A DNA stretch of 64,000 bases from Rhizobium sp. TH2 (lineage in GTDB: Bacteria > Pseudomonadota > Alphaproteobacteria > Rhizobiales > Rhizobiaceae). Below, piece by piece: positions 42,448-50,524 of this stretch (position 1 is the stretch's first letter; each line of letters starts with the position of its first letter). The notes under the pieces are model-generated. The model was given only the letters and a program-made list of their open reading frames with translations. It was not told the DNA's origin and did not search any database. A program made the position numbers and the translations under genes. The DNA is taken from contig NZ_CP062231.1 in assembly GCF_024707525.1 (NCBI RefSeq), forward strand, positions 3,038,001 to 3,102,000. Reading direction: 5' to 3'.

Positions 42448-43356
42448 ATGGCCTACGTCACCGACAAAACTGGCTTCGTACCCGGCATCACTGCCCGCCC
42501 GCGGGAGAGTTCACGGACGTTGCCGTCAGCCAGGACAGCGGCCGTCGCCAAGCTCACGACCGAAGCGAAGCCGGCGCGCCGTCCCTTCCAGTTCGGTACT
42601 ATCGGCTATGGCCTGCCATTGCTGGCGCTGTTCTTCCTGCTCTGGGAAGTCGCGCCACGGCTCGGCTGGCTGAATGCGCTGTTCTTTCCGCCGCTTTCCG
42701 AAGTGATGGTTGCCTGGTGGGCGATGCTGCTCGACGGCACGCTGACCGCCAACATCGGCATCAGCCTGCAGCGCGCCTTCATCGGGTTCGGCCTTGCGGT
42801 CATTGTAGCCATTCCGCTCGGCTTCCTGATGGGACGCTACAGCACGTTCGAGAAAGTGTCCGACCTGCTGGTTCAGACGCTGCGCAACACTTCGCAATTC
42901 GCGCTCCTGCCGGTCTTCATCCTGCTGCTCGGCATCGGCGAGGAATCCAAGATCGCCATCACCTTCTATTCCTCGATTTTCTTCCTGCTGATCAACACGA
43001 TCGCGGGCGTGAAGTCAGTCGATCCGCTGCTGCTCAAGGCGGCGCGTTCGATGGGCACGTCCGATCTCGATCTCTTCCGCAAGGTGATCCTGCCGTCGAG
43101 CATTCCCCACATCGTCGCCGGCGCGCGGCTCGCTGTGAAGGCCTCGATCTTCGCCGTGATCGGCGCCGAGATGCTCGCCGCGAAATCCGGCCTCGGCTAC
43201 CTAATCCAGCAGTCGCAACTGATGATGGAGACCGCCGACATGTATGCCGGCATCCTGACGATGACCATCATCGGCCTGTTCGTGAATTACCTGCTCGTCT
43301 GGTTCGAGCGCTGGGCCACGAGCTGGAAAGGCCCCTCCGACAGCATGACGCACTGA
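42448..43356 (+). CDS. SsuC/TauC-type ABC permease
   Basis: A 302-residue membrane protein. The first 45 residues are polar and rich in Arg/Thr/Ala. About six hydrophobic segments follow, with the EAA-like loop LLKAARSMGTSDLDLFRKVILPSSIPHIVAG, as in sulfonate, taurine and nitrate importers. It lies 17 bases after the ATPase gene. No SsuD or TauD oxygenase is nearby, so the imported compound may be handled by the flavoprotein and ferredoxin. Confidence 0.9.
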   Translation: MAYVTDKTGFVPGITARPRESSRTLPSARTAAVAKLTTEAKPARRPFQFGTIGYGLPLLALFFLLWEVAPRLGWLNALFFPPLSEVMVAWWAMLLDGTLTANIGISLQRAFIGFGLAVIVAIPLGFLMGRYSTFEKVSDLLVQTLRNTSQFALLPVFILLLGIGEESKIAITFYSSIFFLLINTIAGVKSVDPLLLKAARSMGTSDLDLFRKVILPSSIPHIVAGARLAVKASIFAVIGAEMLAAKSGLGYLIQQSQLMMETADMYAGILTMTIIGLFVNYLLVWFERWATSWKGPSDSMTH

Positions 43357-43400
43357 CATCATGATGCCTGCACATTAAGTTCAACAAAGGATCCTAACCC

Positions 43401-44426
43401 ATGACAAAGACTCTCACATTGCTCCGCCGGAGCGTGATCAGAGGCCTGACGGCCGCAGCCCTTGGCATCGCAGCTTTTGGCGCTGTGGCGCACGCCGAAG
43501 ACAAACCCGAAGTGCTACGCATCGGCACCACCGCGCCGGGCCACCTGAAGTTCATCCTCGCCCGCCACAATCGCGCGTTCGAGAAGGAATTTGCCAAGGA
43601 CGGCATCAAGGTCGAGCTCGTCGCCTTCACCAATGGCGGCGGCGAAGCGCTGACCGCGCTGGCGACGGGTGCGATCGAAGTCACCTATACCGGCAATAAC
43701 CCAGCGCTTCGCGCCGCCGCCAAGGGCGCAGACGTCAAGGCTGTCGGCCTGTCGAGTTTCACCAAGAATTCCTCGACCACGATCATCGTGCTGAAGGATT
43801 CGCCGATCAAGACGCTTGAGGATCTCAAGGGCAAGAAGGTCGCCTACCTGCCCGGCACGGTGCGCCACTCGGTGTTCTCCAAGGCGCTCAAGCTCGCCAA
43901 CCTCACGACCGATGATGTCGATTCCCTCAATCTCGATTTTGCCGCGTCCGGCCCAGCGCTGATCCGCGGCGATGTCGATGCCATCGTCGAGTCCGACAGT
44001 TCGACCTCCAAGCTGATCGAAAGCGGCCAGGCGCGCGTCCTCCTCGACAGCAACAAATATCCCGAGTGGTCGGCGCCCTATATCATCTCGGTCAACGGCG
44101 AATATGCCGGGAAATACCCTGATATCATCAAGCGCCTGCTGAAGGTTGATATCCAGCTCGCCCGCTGGGCCGATGCCAATCCGGAAGAGACGATCAAGAT
44201 TTTTGTCGAGGAAACCAAGACCTCGGAAAAATCCGTCCGCTCGACCTATGAAGGCGGCAAGTTCTACCAGGACCCAAAGATCACGCCAGAAGCGCTCGCT
44301 GCGCTGAAGGATGAGGAAACCTTCATGAAGGAAGCCAAGCTGCTCAAGGGCGCGGTCAACTACGACACCTGGGTCGATACGAGCTATCTTGACAAGGCCT
44401 ACAAGGAAGTTGACGCAAACCAGTAA
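43401..44426 (+). CDS. SsuA-type ABC substrate-binding protein
   Basis: A 341-residue periplasmic protein with a twin-Arg-like start (LLRRSVIRG) and signal peptide to about residue 31 (IAAFGAVAHAED). The body has LVAFTNGGGEALTALATGAIEVTYTGNNPA and KVAYLPGTVRHSVFSKAL, the pattern of aliphatic sulfonate and nitrate/taurine binding proteins. The family name does not fix the ligand. It is the last gene of the unit that begins at the redoxin, and a terminator follows at 44448. Confidence 0.9.
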   Translation: MTKTLTLLRRSVIRGLTAAALGIAAFGAVAHAEDKPEVLRIGTTAPGHLKFILARHNRAFEKEFAKDGIKVELVAFTNGGGEALTALATGAIEVTYTGNNPALRAAAKGADVKAVGLSSFTKNSSTTIIVLKDSPIKTLEDLKGKKVAYLPGTVRHSVFSKALKLANLTTDDVDSLNLDFAASGPALIRGDVDAIVESDSSTSKLIESGQARVLLDSNKYPEWSAPYIISVNGEYAGKYPDIIKRLLKVDIQLARWADANPEETIKIFVEETKTSEKSVRSTYEGGKFYQDPKITPEALAALKDEETFMKEAKLLKGAVNYDTWVDTSYLDKAYKEVDANQ

Positions 44427-44447
44427 AGCTTGCACCGCATACCCAAG

Positions 44448-44482
44448 CCGCCGGGTTTCGGTTCAAGGACCAGACCCGGCGG
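44448..44482 (+). terminator. Terminator after the SsuA-type gene
   Basis: CCGCCGGGT (44448-44456) pairs with ACCCGGCGG (44474-44482) across a 17-base loop. TTATCGTTTT follows. The stem is strong and the T-tract fair, 22 bases after the stop codon. Confidence 0.6.
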
Positions 44483-44539
44483 TTATCGTTTTGCTGTGGG
44501 TCTCGTGCCAGCCCCCCACAAGACAAGTAAGCACCCTTC

Positions 44540-44558
44540 ATATCGGACATTCCGATAT
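44540..44558. promoter_or_regulatory. 19-bp palindrome before the arabinofuranosidase operon
   Basis: ATATCGGA-CAT-TCCGATAT is a perfect inverted repeat, 51 bases upstream of the -35 box at 44609. It lies in the otherwise gene-free gap 44427-44696. Its form suits a LacI- or GntR-type operator, or an activator site. No regulator gene is next to it. Confidence 0.55.
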
Positions 44559-44608
44559 TCAACTTATCCCCAATCTTCCCGATTGATCGCCATCCGTGGA
44601 TAAACCAC

Positions 44609-44639
44609 TTGACGGACCGTACCTCCGCGCGCTTATTAT
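44609..44639 (+). promoter_or_regulatory. Promoter of the arabinofuranosidase operon
   Basis: TTGACG (44609-44614) and TATTAT (44634-44639) are 19 bases apart, or 18 if TTATTA is taken. The spacing is slightly long. It lies about 60 bases before the GH51 start, between two inverted repeats. Confidence 0.5.
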
Positions 44640-44655
44640 GCCGTGCAAATGGATA

Positions 44656-44676
44656 TGTACCGGAATATCAGGTACA
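44656..44676. promoter_or_regulatory. 21-bp inverted repeat in the arabinofuranosidase leader
   Basis: TGTACC (44656-44661) and GGTACA (44671-44676) are perfect arms around GGAATATCA. It lies just downstream of the likely transcription start, a good position for a repressor. The core CGGAATATC resembles the minus-strand reading CGGAATGTC of the palindrome at 44540. Confidence 0.45.
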
Positions 44677-44696
44677 AAGGCTTCGTGGGGAGGAAC

Positions 44697-46205
44697 ATGG
44701 AAGCTCGGGTCACGGCACACGCACGCTATACGATCGCCGACATCGATAAAAGGCTCTACGGTTCGTTTCTCGAGCATCTCGGGCGCGCCGTCTATACCGG
44801 AATATATGAACCTGGTCATTCGACCGCCGACGCAAACGGCATGCGCGGTGACGTCCTGGATCTGGTTCGGGAACTGAACACTCCCGTCTGCCGCTATCCC
44901 GGCGGCAATTTCGTTTCCGCCTACAATTGGGAAGATGGCATCGGGCCTAAGGATCAGCGTCCGACCCGCCTCGATCTCGCCTGGCGGACGTCGGAATCAA
45001 ACCATGTCGGTATCCACGAATTCGCCAAATGGGCCGAAGCCGCCAATACGGAAATGATGCTGGCGGTCAATCTCGGCTCGCGCGGCCTGGATTCGGCCCG
45101 CAGCTTCGTCGAATACACCAACCATCCTGGCGGGACTTACTGGTCGGACCTTCGCAAGAAGAACGGCCGGGCGGAACCCTGGGATGTCAGGCTCTGGTGC
45201 CTCGGCAACGAGATGGACGGCCCCTGGCAGGTCGGCCACAAGACGGCCGCCGAATATGGCCATCTTGCCAACGAGACCGCCAAGGCCATGCGCGCTTTTG
45301 ACGACAAGCTCGAACTCATCGTCTGCGGTTCGTCGCATTCGGAAATGCCGTCCTATCCGCAATGGGAAGCGACGGTTCTCGAGGAGACCTATGAACAGGT
45401 CGACTACATCTCGCTTCATATGTATTTCGAGAACTACGAGAAGAACACTGCCGAATTCCTGGCCCTGCCTGAGAAACTCGACCGCTATATCGGCACCGTC
45501 GGCGGCGTGATCGACTACGTCAAGGCGAAGAAGCGCTCCAAGAAGGACGTCAAGATTTCCTTCGACGAGTGGAACGTCTGGTATCACGAGCGCCGCAGCG
45601 ATTCCAAGCGCATGAAGGAATGGGACTGGCCGCATGCGCCGGTGCTGCTGGAAGACATCTACAATTTTGAGGACGTGCTACAGGTCGGCTGCATCCTCAA
45701 CACCTTCATCCGCCGCTCCGATGTCGTGCGCATCGCCTGCATCGCCCAGCTCGTCAATGTCATCGCCCCGATCATGACCGCGCCGGGTGGCGCTGCCTGG
45801 CGGCAGACGATCTACTACCCCTTCAAATTTGCATCGCTTCATGGCCGTGGCACGGCGCTTCATCTCGACGTGACCTGCCCCAGCTATGTGTCGAATGTGT
45901 CGCCCAGCGTGTCCTATCTCGACATTGCGGGCGTGCATGATGGCGATGCCGGCACCCTTACCTTCTTCGCCGTCAACCGGCATGGCAGTGAGCCGATGGC
46001 GGTCGATATCTCGCTCGAAGGGTTCGGAGCGGCCAAGTCGGTCGAGCACACCCTGATCAAACACCAGGATTTGGAGGCCAAGAACACCAAGGAGAACCCG
46101 GACAATGTGAAGCCTGTCAGCACGTCTGGCGCGGTCCTCAGGGATAATGCGTTACAGGTAACCGTGCCGCCCTATTCCTACTCGATGATCAGAGTACGCT
46201 TGTAG
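44697..46205 (+). CDS. abfA: GH51 alpha-L-arabinofuranosidase
   Basis: A 502-residue enzyme without a signal peptide, so it acts in the cytosol on imported oligosaccharides. The acid/base is Glu172 in CLGNEMDGPWQ, and the nucleophile is Glu291 in SFDEWNVW. The family opening GSFLEHLGRAVYTGIYEPGH and CRYPGGNFVS are also present. It releases L-arabinose from arabino-oligosaccharides of pectin or arabinoxylan. ATG 44697 has GGGGAGG 5 bases upstream; the earlier in-frame ATG lacks one. It heads an operon with a sugar-binding protein and two permeases. Confidence 0.92.
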   Translation: MEARVTAHARYTIADIDKRLYGSFLEHLGRAVYTGIYEPGHSTADANGMRGDVLDLVRELNTPVCRYPGGNFVSAYNWEDGIGPKDQRPTRLDLAWRTSESNHVGIHEFAKWAEAANTEMMLAVNLGSRGLDSARSFVEYTNHPGGTYWSDLRKKNGRAEPWDVRLWCLGNEMDGPWQVGHKTAAEYGHLANETAKAMRAFDDKLELIVCGSSHSEMPSYPQWEATVLEETYEQVDYISLHMYFENYEKNTAEFLALPEKLDRYIGTVGGVIDYVKAKKRSKKDVKISFDEWNVWYHERRSDSKRMKEWDWPHAPVLLEDIYNFEDVLQVGCILNTFIRRSDVVRIACIAQLVNVIAPIMTAPGGAAWRQTIYYPFKFASLHGRGTALHLDVTCPSYVSNVSPSVSYLDIAGVHDGDAGTLTFFAVNRHGSEPMAVDISLEGFGAAKSVEHTLIKHQDLEAKNTKENPDNVKPVSTSGAVLRDNALQVTVPPYSYSMIRVRL

Positions 46206-46259
46206 ATCAATATCCACGTTGCGGCGGGAGGCCGCATAACAGATGGGAGGAGAATTGAG

Positions 46260-47534
46260 ATGCCGAGACTTATGACTTTGGCGAAGTGCATGGCGTTGGC
46301 TGCGGGGCTGTTCGCATCCGCCGCACATGCCGAGGAAACCGTCGTGTGGTGGGACTTCCTCAGCGGCGGCGACGGCGTCCGGATGAAGCAGTTGCTTTCC
46401 GACTTCAACGCCCAACACCAGGGCAAGATCAAGATCGATGCGACGACGCTGGAATGGGGCACGCCCTTCTACGCCAAGGTCCAGACCTCGGCCGCTGTCG
46501 GCGAAGCTCCTGACATGATGACCTATCATGCCAGCCGGCTGCCGCTGGCGGTGAAGCAGGGCGTCGTCCAGGAAATCACGGCCGATGACTGGAAGACGAT
46601 GGGCATCACCAAGGACGATTATGCGACCGCGACATGGGACGCGGTGACGGTCGATGGCAAGCAATATGCCGTGCCGTTCGATACGCACCCGATCGTGCTC
46701 TATTACAACAAGGACATCCTCAAGAAGGCTGGCCTCCTGACCGACGACGGTAAGCCGAAGGGCATGGAGTCGCGCCAGGCCTTCACCGATACGCTGAAGG
46801 CATTGAAGGCCGCGGGTGTGAAATTCCCGCTCGGTTCCGTGACTGCCGACGGCAACTTCATGTTCCGCACAGTCTATTCGCTGATGGGCCAGCAGGACGG
46901 CGAACTGATGACCGACGGCAAGTTCCTGGTCGGCGACAATGCCAAGAAGCTGGAAAATTCGCTGGCCGTGCTGCAGGAATGGACGAAGGAAGGGCTGCAG
47001 TCGACTTATACCGACTATCCCGCAACCGTCGCGCTGTTCACCTCGGGCGAAGCAGCGATGATGATCAACGGCGTCTGGGAAGTTCCCACGATGACCGACC
47101 TCAAGAAGGACGGCAAGCTGTTCGAATGGGGCGCCGTGGAACTGCCCGTCATCTTCAACCATCCGTCGACATATGCGGATAGCCATACCTTCGCCATCCC
47201 CGCCAACAAGGGCAAGGACATGACGCCGGAGAAGCGCGCGGCCGTGCTCGAGGTCATCAGCTGGATGGATAAGAACTCGCTCTTCTGGGCGACGGCAGGC
47301 CATATCCCGGCCTATGGGCCGGTGACCGCGACGGCGGAGTACAAGGCGATGCAGCCGAACGCGACCTATTCGGTGCTGACATCCAACATGATCTTCGACC
47401 CCAAATCGCCTCTTGCGGGCATTGCCGGTCCGATGTTCGATGTGATGTCGAATTTCTTCGTCCCGACCCTCAACGGCGAAATGGAGCCGGCCAAGGCCGT
47501 CGAGGAGATCAAGGCCGGACTGGACGATCTCTGA
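46260..47534 (+). CDS. Carbohydrate ABC substrate-binding protein (arabinoside-type by context)
   Basis: A 424-residue extracellular solute-binding protein of family 1. A signal peptide covers residues 1-23 (LAAGLFASAAHAEE). The body has VVWWDFLSGGDGVRMKQLLSDF, YAVPFDTHPIVLYYNKDILKKAGL and the Trp/Tyr residues usual for sugar stacking. It lies 54 bases after the arabinofuranosidase gene, with a GGGAGG site, so it probably binds arabino-oligosaccharides. The ligand is inferred from context only. Confidence 0.88.
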   Translation: MPRLMTLAKCMALAAGLFASAAHAEETVVWWDFLSGGDGVRMKQLLSDFNAQHQGKIKIDATTLEWGTPFYAKVQTSAAVGEAPDMMTYHASRLPLAVKQGVVQEITADDWKTMGITKDDYATATWDAVTVDGKQYAVPFDTHPIVLYYNKDILKKAGLLTDDGKPKGMESRQAFTDTLKALKAAGVKFPLGSVTADGNFMFRTVYSLMGQQDGELMTDGKFLVGDNAKKLENSLAVLQEWTKEGLQSTYTDYPATVALFTSGEAAMMINGVWEVPTMTDLKKDGKLFEWGAVELPVIFNHPSTYADSHTFAIPANKGKDMTPEKRAAVLEVISWMDKNSLFWATAGHIPAYGPVTATAEYKAMQPNATYSVLTSNMIFDPKSPLAGIAGPMFDVMSNFFVPTLNGEMEPAKAVEEIKAGLDDL

Positions 47535-47600
47535 TCTGGTTGCCGGGTCGTCGCGATACGGCCCGGCTCGACCTTGGTGAATGCCGGGAGCCTACAGTCC

Positions 47601-48485
47601 ATGCTCAGGAATACGCGCAGCGAAGCGCTCGTCGCATTTATCCTCATCGCGCCCTTCGTCGCCATCTATGGGCTCGTCTTCATCTATCCGCTGGTCAAGC
47701 TCTTCATCATCAGCTTCACCGACGCGCCGCTCATTGGTGACGGCACCTATGTCGGCGTCGAGAATTACACGCGCCTCGTGGGCGACCGGAAGTTCAACAC
47801 GTCGTTCTGGAACACTGCCTATTTCGTGCTGCTGACCGTCGTGCCGGGCACCCTGGTGGCCTTTGGCATAGCGCTCGGCGTCAACCGCCTCTCGGGCAGG
47901 ATACAGGCGCTGGTCCTGTCGCTGTTTTTCCTGCCCTATATCCTGCCGGTCTCCGTCGTCTACTACATCTGGGATTGGACGCTGAACCTTCAGTTCGGCG
48001 TTGCGATGCACGTCTTCGATCTGTTCGGCATTCCCCGCGTGCCGGTTTTCAAATCGACGACCTGGTTCATGCCCGCCGTGGCTGTCGTGACGATCTGGTG
48101 GACCGCGGGCTTTTCCATCTTGCTTTTCCTGGCCGGCCTGCGCGCCATACCGGTCGAGATCTACGAGGCCGCGGCGCTCGACAATGCCGGCATCTGGTCG
48201 GCCTTCCGCCGCATCACCTGGCCGTTGATGTGGCCGATCACTGCGCTGGTTCTGACGATCCAGTTGATCCTGCAGCTCAAGATTTTCGACCAGGTTTATC
48301 TGTTCTCGATCGGGGGACGGGTGAACGACAATCTCGTGATGGTCTATTACATCTTCCAGCGCGCCTTCCAATCCGACCAGGGCGGACGCGCGGCAGCCAT
48401 CGCTGTCGTGCTGTTCTTCATGGTGATTATCGTCTCGGTGCTCAATTTCCAGCTGACCAGGCTCTCGGGAGGGCGCAACCGATGA
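47601..48485 (+). CDS. Sugar ABC permease (MalF type)
   Basis: A 294-residue membrane protein with six hydrophobic segments and the EAA loop EIYEAAALDNAGIWSAFRRITWPLMWP. It is the first of two CUT1-class permeases. I chose ATG 47601 (GGGAG about 10 bases upstream). GTG 47577 is in frame and cannot be excluded. Its stop overlaps the next start (ATGA at 48482), so the two permeases are made together. Confidence 0.88.
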   Translation: MLRNTRSEALVAFILIAPFVAIYGLVFIYPLVKLFIISFTDAPLIGDGTYVGVENYTRLVGDRKFNTSFWNTAYFVLLTVVPGTLVAFGIALGVNRLSGRIQALVLSLFFLPYILPVSVVYYIWDWTLNLQFGVAMHVFDLFGIPRVPVFKSTTWFMPAVAVVTIWWTAGFSILLFLAGLRAIPVEIYEAAALDNAGIWSAFRRITWPLMWPITALVLTIQLILQLKIFDQVYLFSIGGRVNDNLVMVYYIFQRAFQSDQGGRAAAIAVVLFFMVIIVSVLNFQLTRLSGGRNR

Positions 48486-49324
48486 ATGCCGTCACCGCCC
48501 GCCGCCTCAATGTTGCCGGCTTGATCATCACGCTTCTCACTGTCATCTGCGCCGTGCTCTGGGCATTCCCGCTCTATTGGGGCGTGGTCTCGTCGCTGAA
48601 GCCCGAAGATGAAGTGATCAGGCCCTATATCGAACTCTGGCCGGACACGCTGACCTTCTCGCATTACGTCTTCGCGCTGACCGAGACGGAGATCGGCCGC
48701 TGGTACATAAATTCGGTTGTCGTGGCGTTGGCGGTGACATTCCTGACCGTCGGTTCGTCACTTCTCTGCGGCTATGCGATCTCCCAGCTCCATTTCCCGT
48801 TCCGCAATGCGCTCTGGTGGCTGATCCTCGCAAGCTTCATGGTTCCGCTGCAAACCCTGATCGTCAACCATTTCGAACTGGTCGCCAGCCTTGGCCTGCT
48901 CAACACGTGGGCGGGTATCGTGCTGCCGCAGCTCATTCATCCGGTGATCATCATCGTCTACAAGCAGTTCTTCGATAGTGTGCCGAAGGACTTCAGGGAG
49001 GCGGCCGTGATGGACAACGCCTCGGAATGGCGGATCCTGACGCGCGTCTACATCCCGATGAACTGGGGGGTCACCGCAGCGCTGTCGATCGTCTGCTTCA
49101 TCTGGGCCTGGAATGCCTTCCTCTGGCCGTTCCTCGCGGTCACCAAGACCAACATGATGACCATCACCGTCGGCATCACCCAGGTGAACGACGCCTTCGG
49201 CCTTTCCTATGCGCGCCAGCTGGCCGCCGCCGTGCTCGCCGGCATGCCGGTGGCGCTGGCTTATCTGATCTTCCAGCGGCGAGTGACGCAGGCGATTACG
49301 CTTTCGGCGGGCATCAAGGGGTAA
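48482..49324 (+). CDS. Sugar ABC permease (MalG type)
   Basis: A 280-residue membrane protein with six hydrophobic segments. The EAA loop reads DFREAAVMDNASEWRILTRVYIPMNW, and the C-terminal half holds the second-permease pattern FIWAWNAFLWPFLAV. It pairs with the permease just upstream. It ends 6 bases before the convergent ATPase gene at 49331, the only CUT1 ATPase close to it, so the importer genes are split between strands. Confidence 0.9.
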   Translation: MNAVTARRLNVAGLIITLLTVICAVLWAFPLYWGVVSSLKPEDEVIRPYIELWPDTLTFSHYVFALTETEIGRWYINSVVVALAVTFLTVGSSLLCGYAISQLHFPFRNALWWLILASFMVPLQTLIVNHFELVASLGLLNTWAGIVLPQLIHPVIIIVYKQFFDSVPKDFREAAVMDNASEWRILTRVYIPMNWGVTAALSIVCFIWAWNAFLWPFLAVTKTNMMTITVGITQVNDAFGLSYARQLAAAVLAGMPVALAYLIFQRRVTQAITLSAGIKG

Positions 49325-49330
49325 GGCGCC

Positions 49331-50428
49331 CTACCCTTGGTCCTTCGGCTGGGCGTGATAGGCTTTGCCATCGCCGTCGAAGAGATGGACCGACGATGTG
49401 TCGAAGCTGACCGTCACTGTGTCGCCGGTCTGGACCGATGAGCGGCCGTCATCCTGCGCGATCAGTTCGGAGCCATCTTCCAGCGTGCAATAGACCAGCG
49501 TCCGCTCGCCCAACCGCTCGACCACGCCTGCCTTTGCCTTGGCGGTCGCCACTGCGCTGGCCCCACCGGATACGACACGGACCGCCTCGGGCCGGATGCC
49601 GAGTTCATAGGTGCCAGGGCCTGGGTTTGCGATATCGATTTCGAATGGATTGCTGCCCGCGATTCTCACGCTGGCTCTTCCAGTACCCGAGACTTCGGCT
49701 TTCAGGAAGTTCATTCCGGGGCTGCCTACGAAGCCCGCGACAAACCGGGAGGCGGGCCGCAGATACACCTCCATCGGCGTCCCGATCTGCTCGATCCTGC
49801 AATTGTTCAGCACCACGATGCGATCTGCCAACGTCATCGCCTCGGTCTGGTCATGCGTGACATAGATCATCGTCGCCTTCATGCGCAGATGAAGCTGGGC
49901 GAGTTCAACCCGCGTGCGCACGCGAAGCGCCGCATCGAGATTGGACAGAGGCTCGTCGAACAGGAACGCTTTCGGCTCCTTGACGATGGCGCGACCGATC
50001 GCGACCCGCTGGCGCTGGCCACCCGAAAGTTGTGCTGGCCGCCGCTTCAGCAGTGCTTCCATTTCCAGCATGCGGGCAGCTTCGTTTACGCGGCTGTCGA
50101 TATCCTTCTCCGCCATTCCGATATTGCGGAGCCCGAAGGCCATGTTCTCCTGCACCGTCATATGTGGATAAAGCGCGTAGTTCTGGAACACCATGGCGAC
50201 ATTGCGCTGCCCCGGCGCAAGATTTTCGCTGCGCTTGCCGTCGATGGTCAGCGTACCGCCGTCGATCGTTTCGAGGCCGGCGATCATCCGGAGCAATGTC
50301 GATTTCCCTGAACCCGATGGTCCGAGAAACACCATCAACTCGCCGGGATCCACGGCTAGCGAAATGTCATTGATGACATTGACGCTGCCGAAACTCTTCG
50401 ACACGTTGTTGAGCGTAATCTCCGCCAT
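49331..50428 (-). CDS. Sugar ABC ATPase (MalK/UgpC type)
   Basis: A 365-residue ATPase with Walker A GPSGSGKST, signature LSGGQRQRVAIGRAI, Walker B FLFDEPLSNLD and H-loop VTHDQTEA. A C-terminal TOBE/OB region follows (YELGIRPEAV). It probably energises the permeases at 47601-49324, which lack an ATPase in their own operon. It is read from the opposite strand, 97 bases after the M24 gene, so it might be transcribed with that cluster or from its own promoter. Sharing between importers is possible. Confidence 0.9.
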   Translation of the reverse strand: MAEITLNNVSKSFGSVNVINDISLAVDPGELMVFLGPSGSGKSTLLRMIAGLETIDGGTLTIDGKRSENLAPGQRNVAMVFQNYALYPHMTVQENMAFGLRNIGMAEKDIDSRVNEAARMLEMEALLKRRPAQLSGGQRQRVAIGRAIVKEPKAFLFDEPLSNLDAALRVRTRVELAQLHLRMKATMIYVTHDQTEAMTLADRIVVLNNCRIEQIGTPMEVYLRPASRFVAGFVGSPGMNFLKAEVSGTGRASVRIAGSNPFEIDIANPGPGTYELGIRPEAVRVVSGGASAVATAKAKAGVVERLGERTLVYCTLEDGSELIAQDDGRSSVQTGDTVTVSFDTSSVHLFDGDGKAYHAQPKDQG

Positions 50429-50524
50429 GCGATCCTCCCGGCTTTTGATCCATCATTCCCGGTACGTATCGGAAGTCAAGATATAGTTTGCCGGAAGCGA
50501 CCTTCCCACAGGGTTCCGCAGACC

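Noticed and set aside
41594..44426. Assigning the importer to alkanesulfonates (ssuABC) outright
   Set aside because: No SsuD/SsuE is present, and the binding-protein family also covers nitrate, taurine and other ligands.
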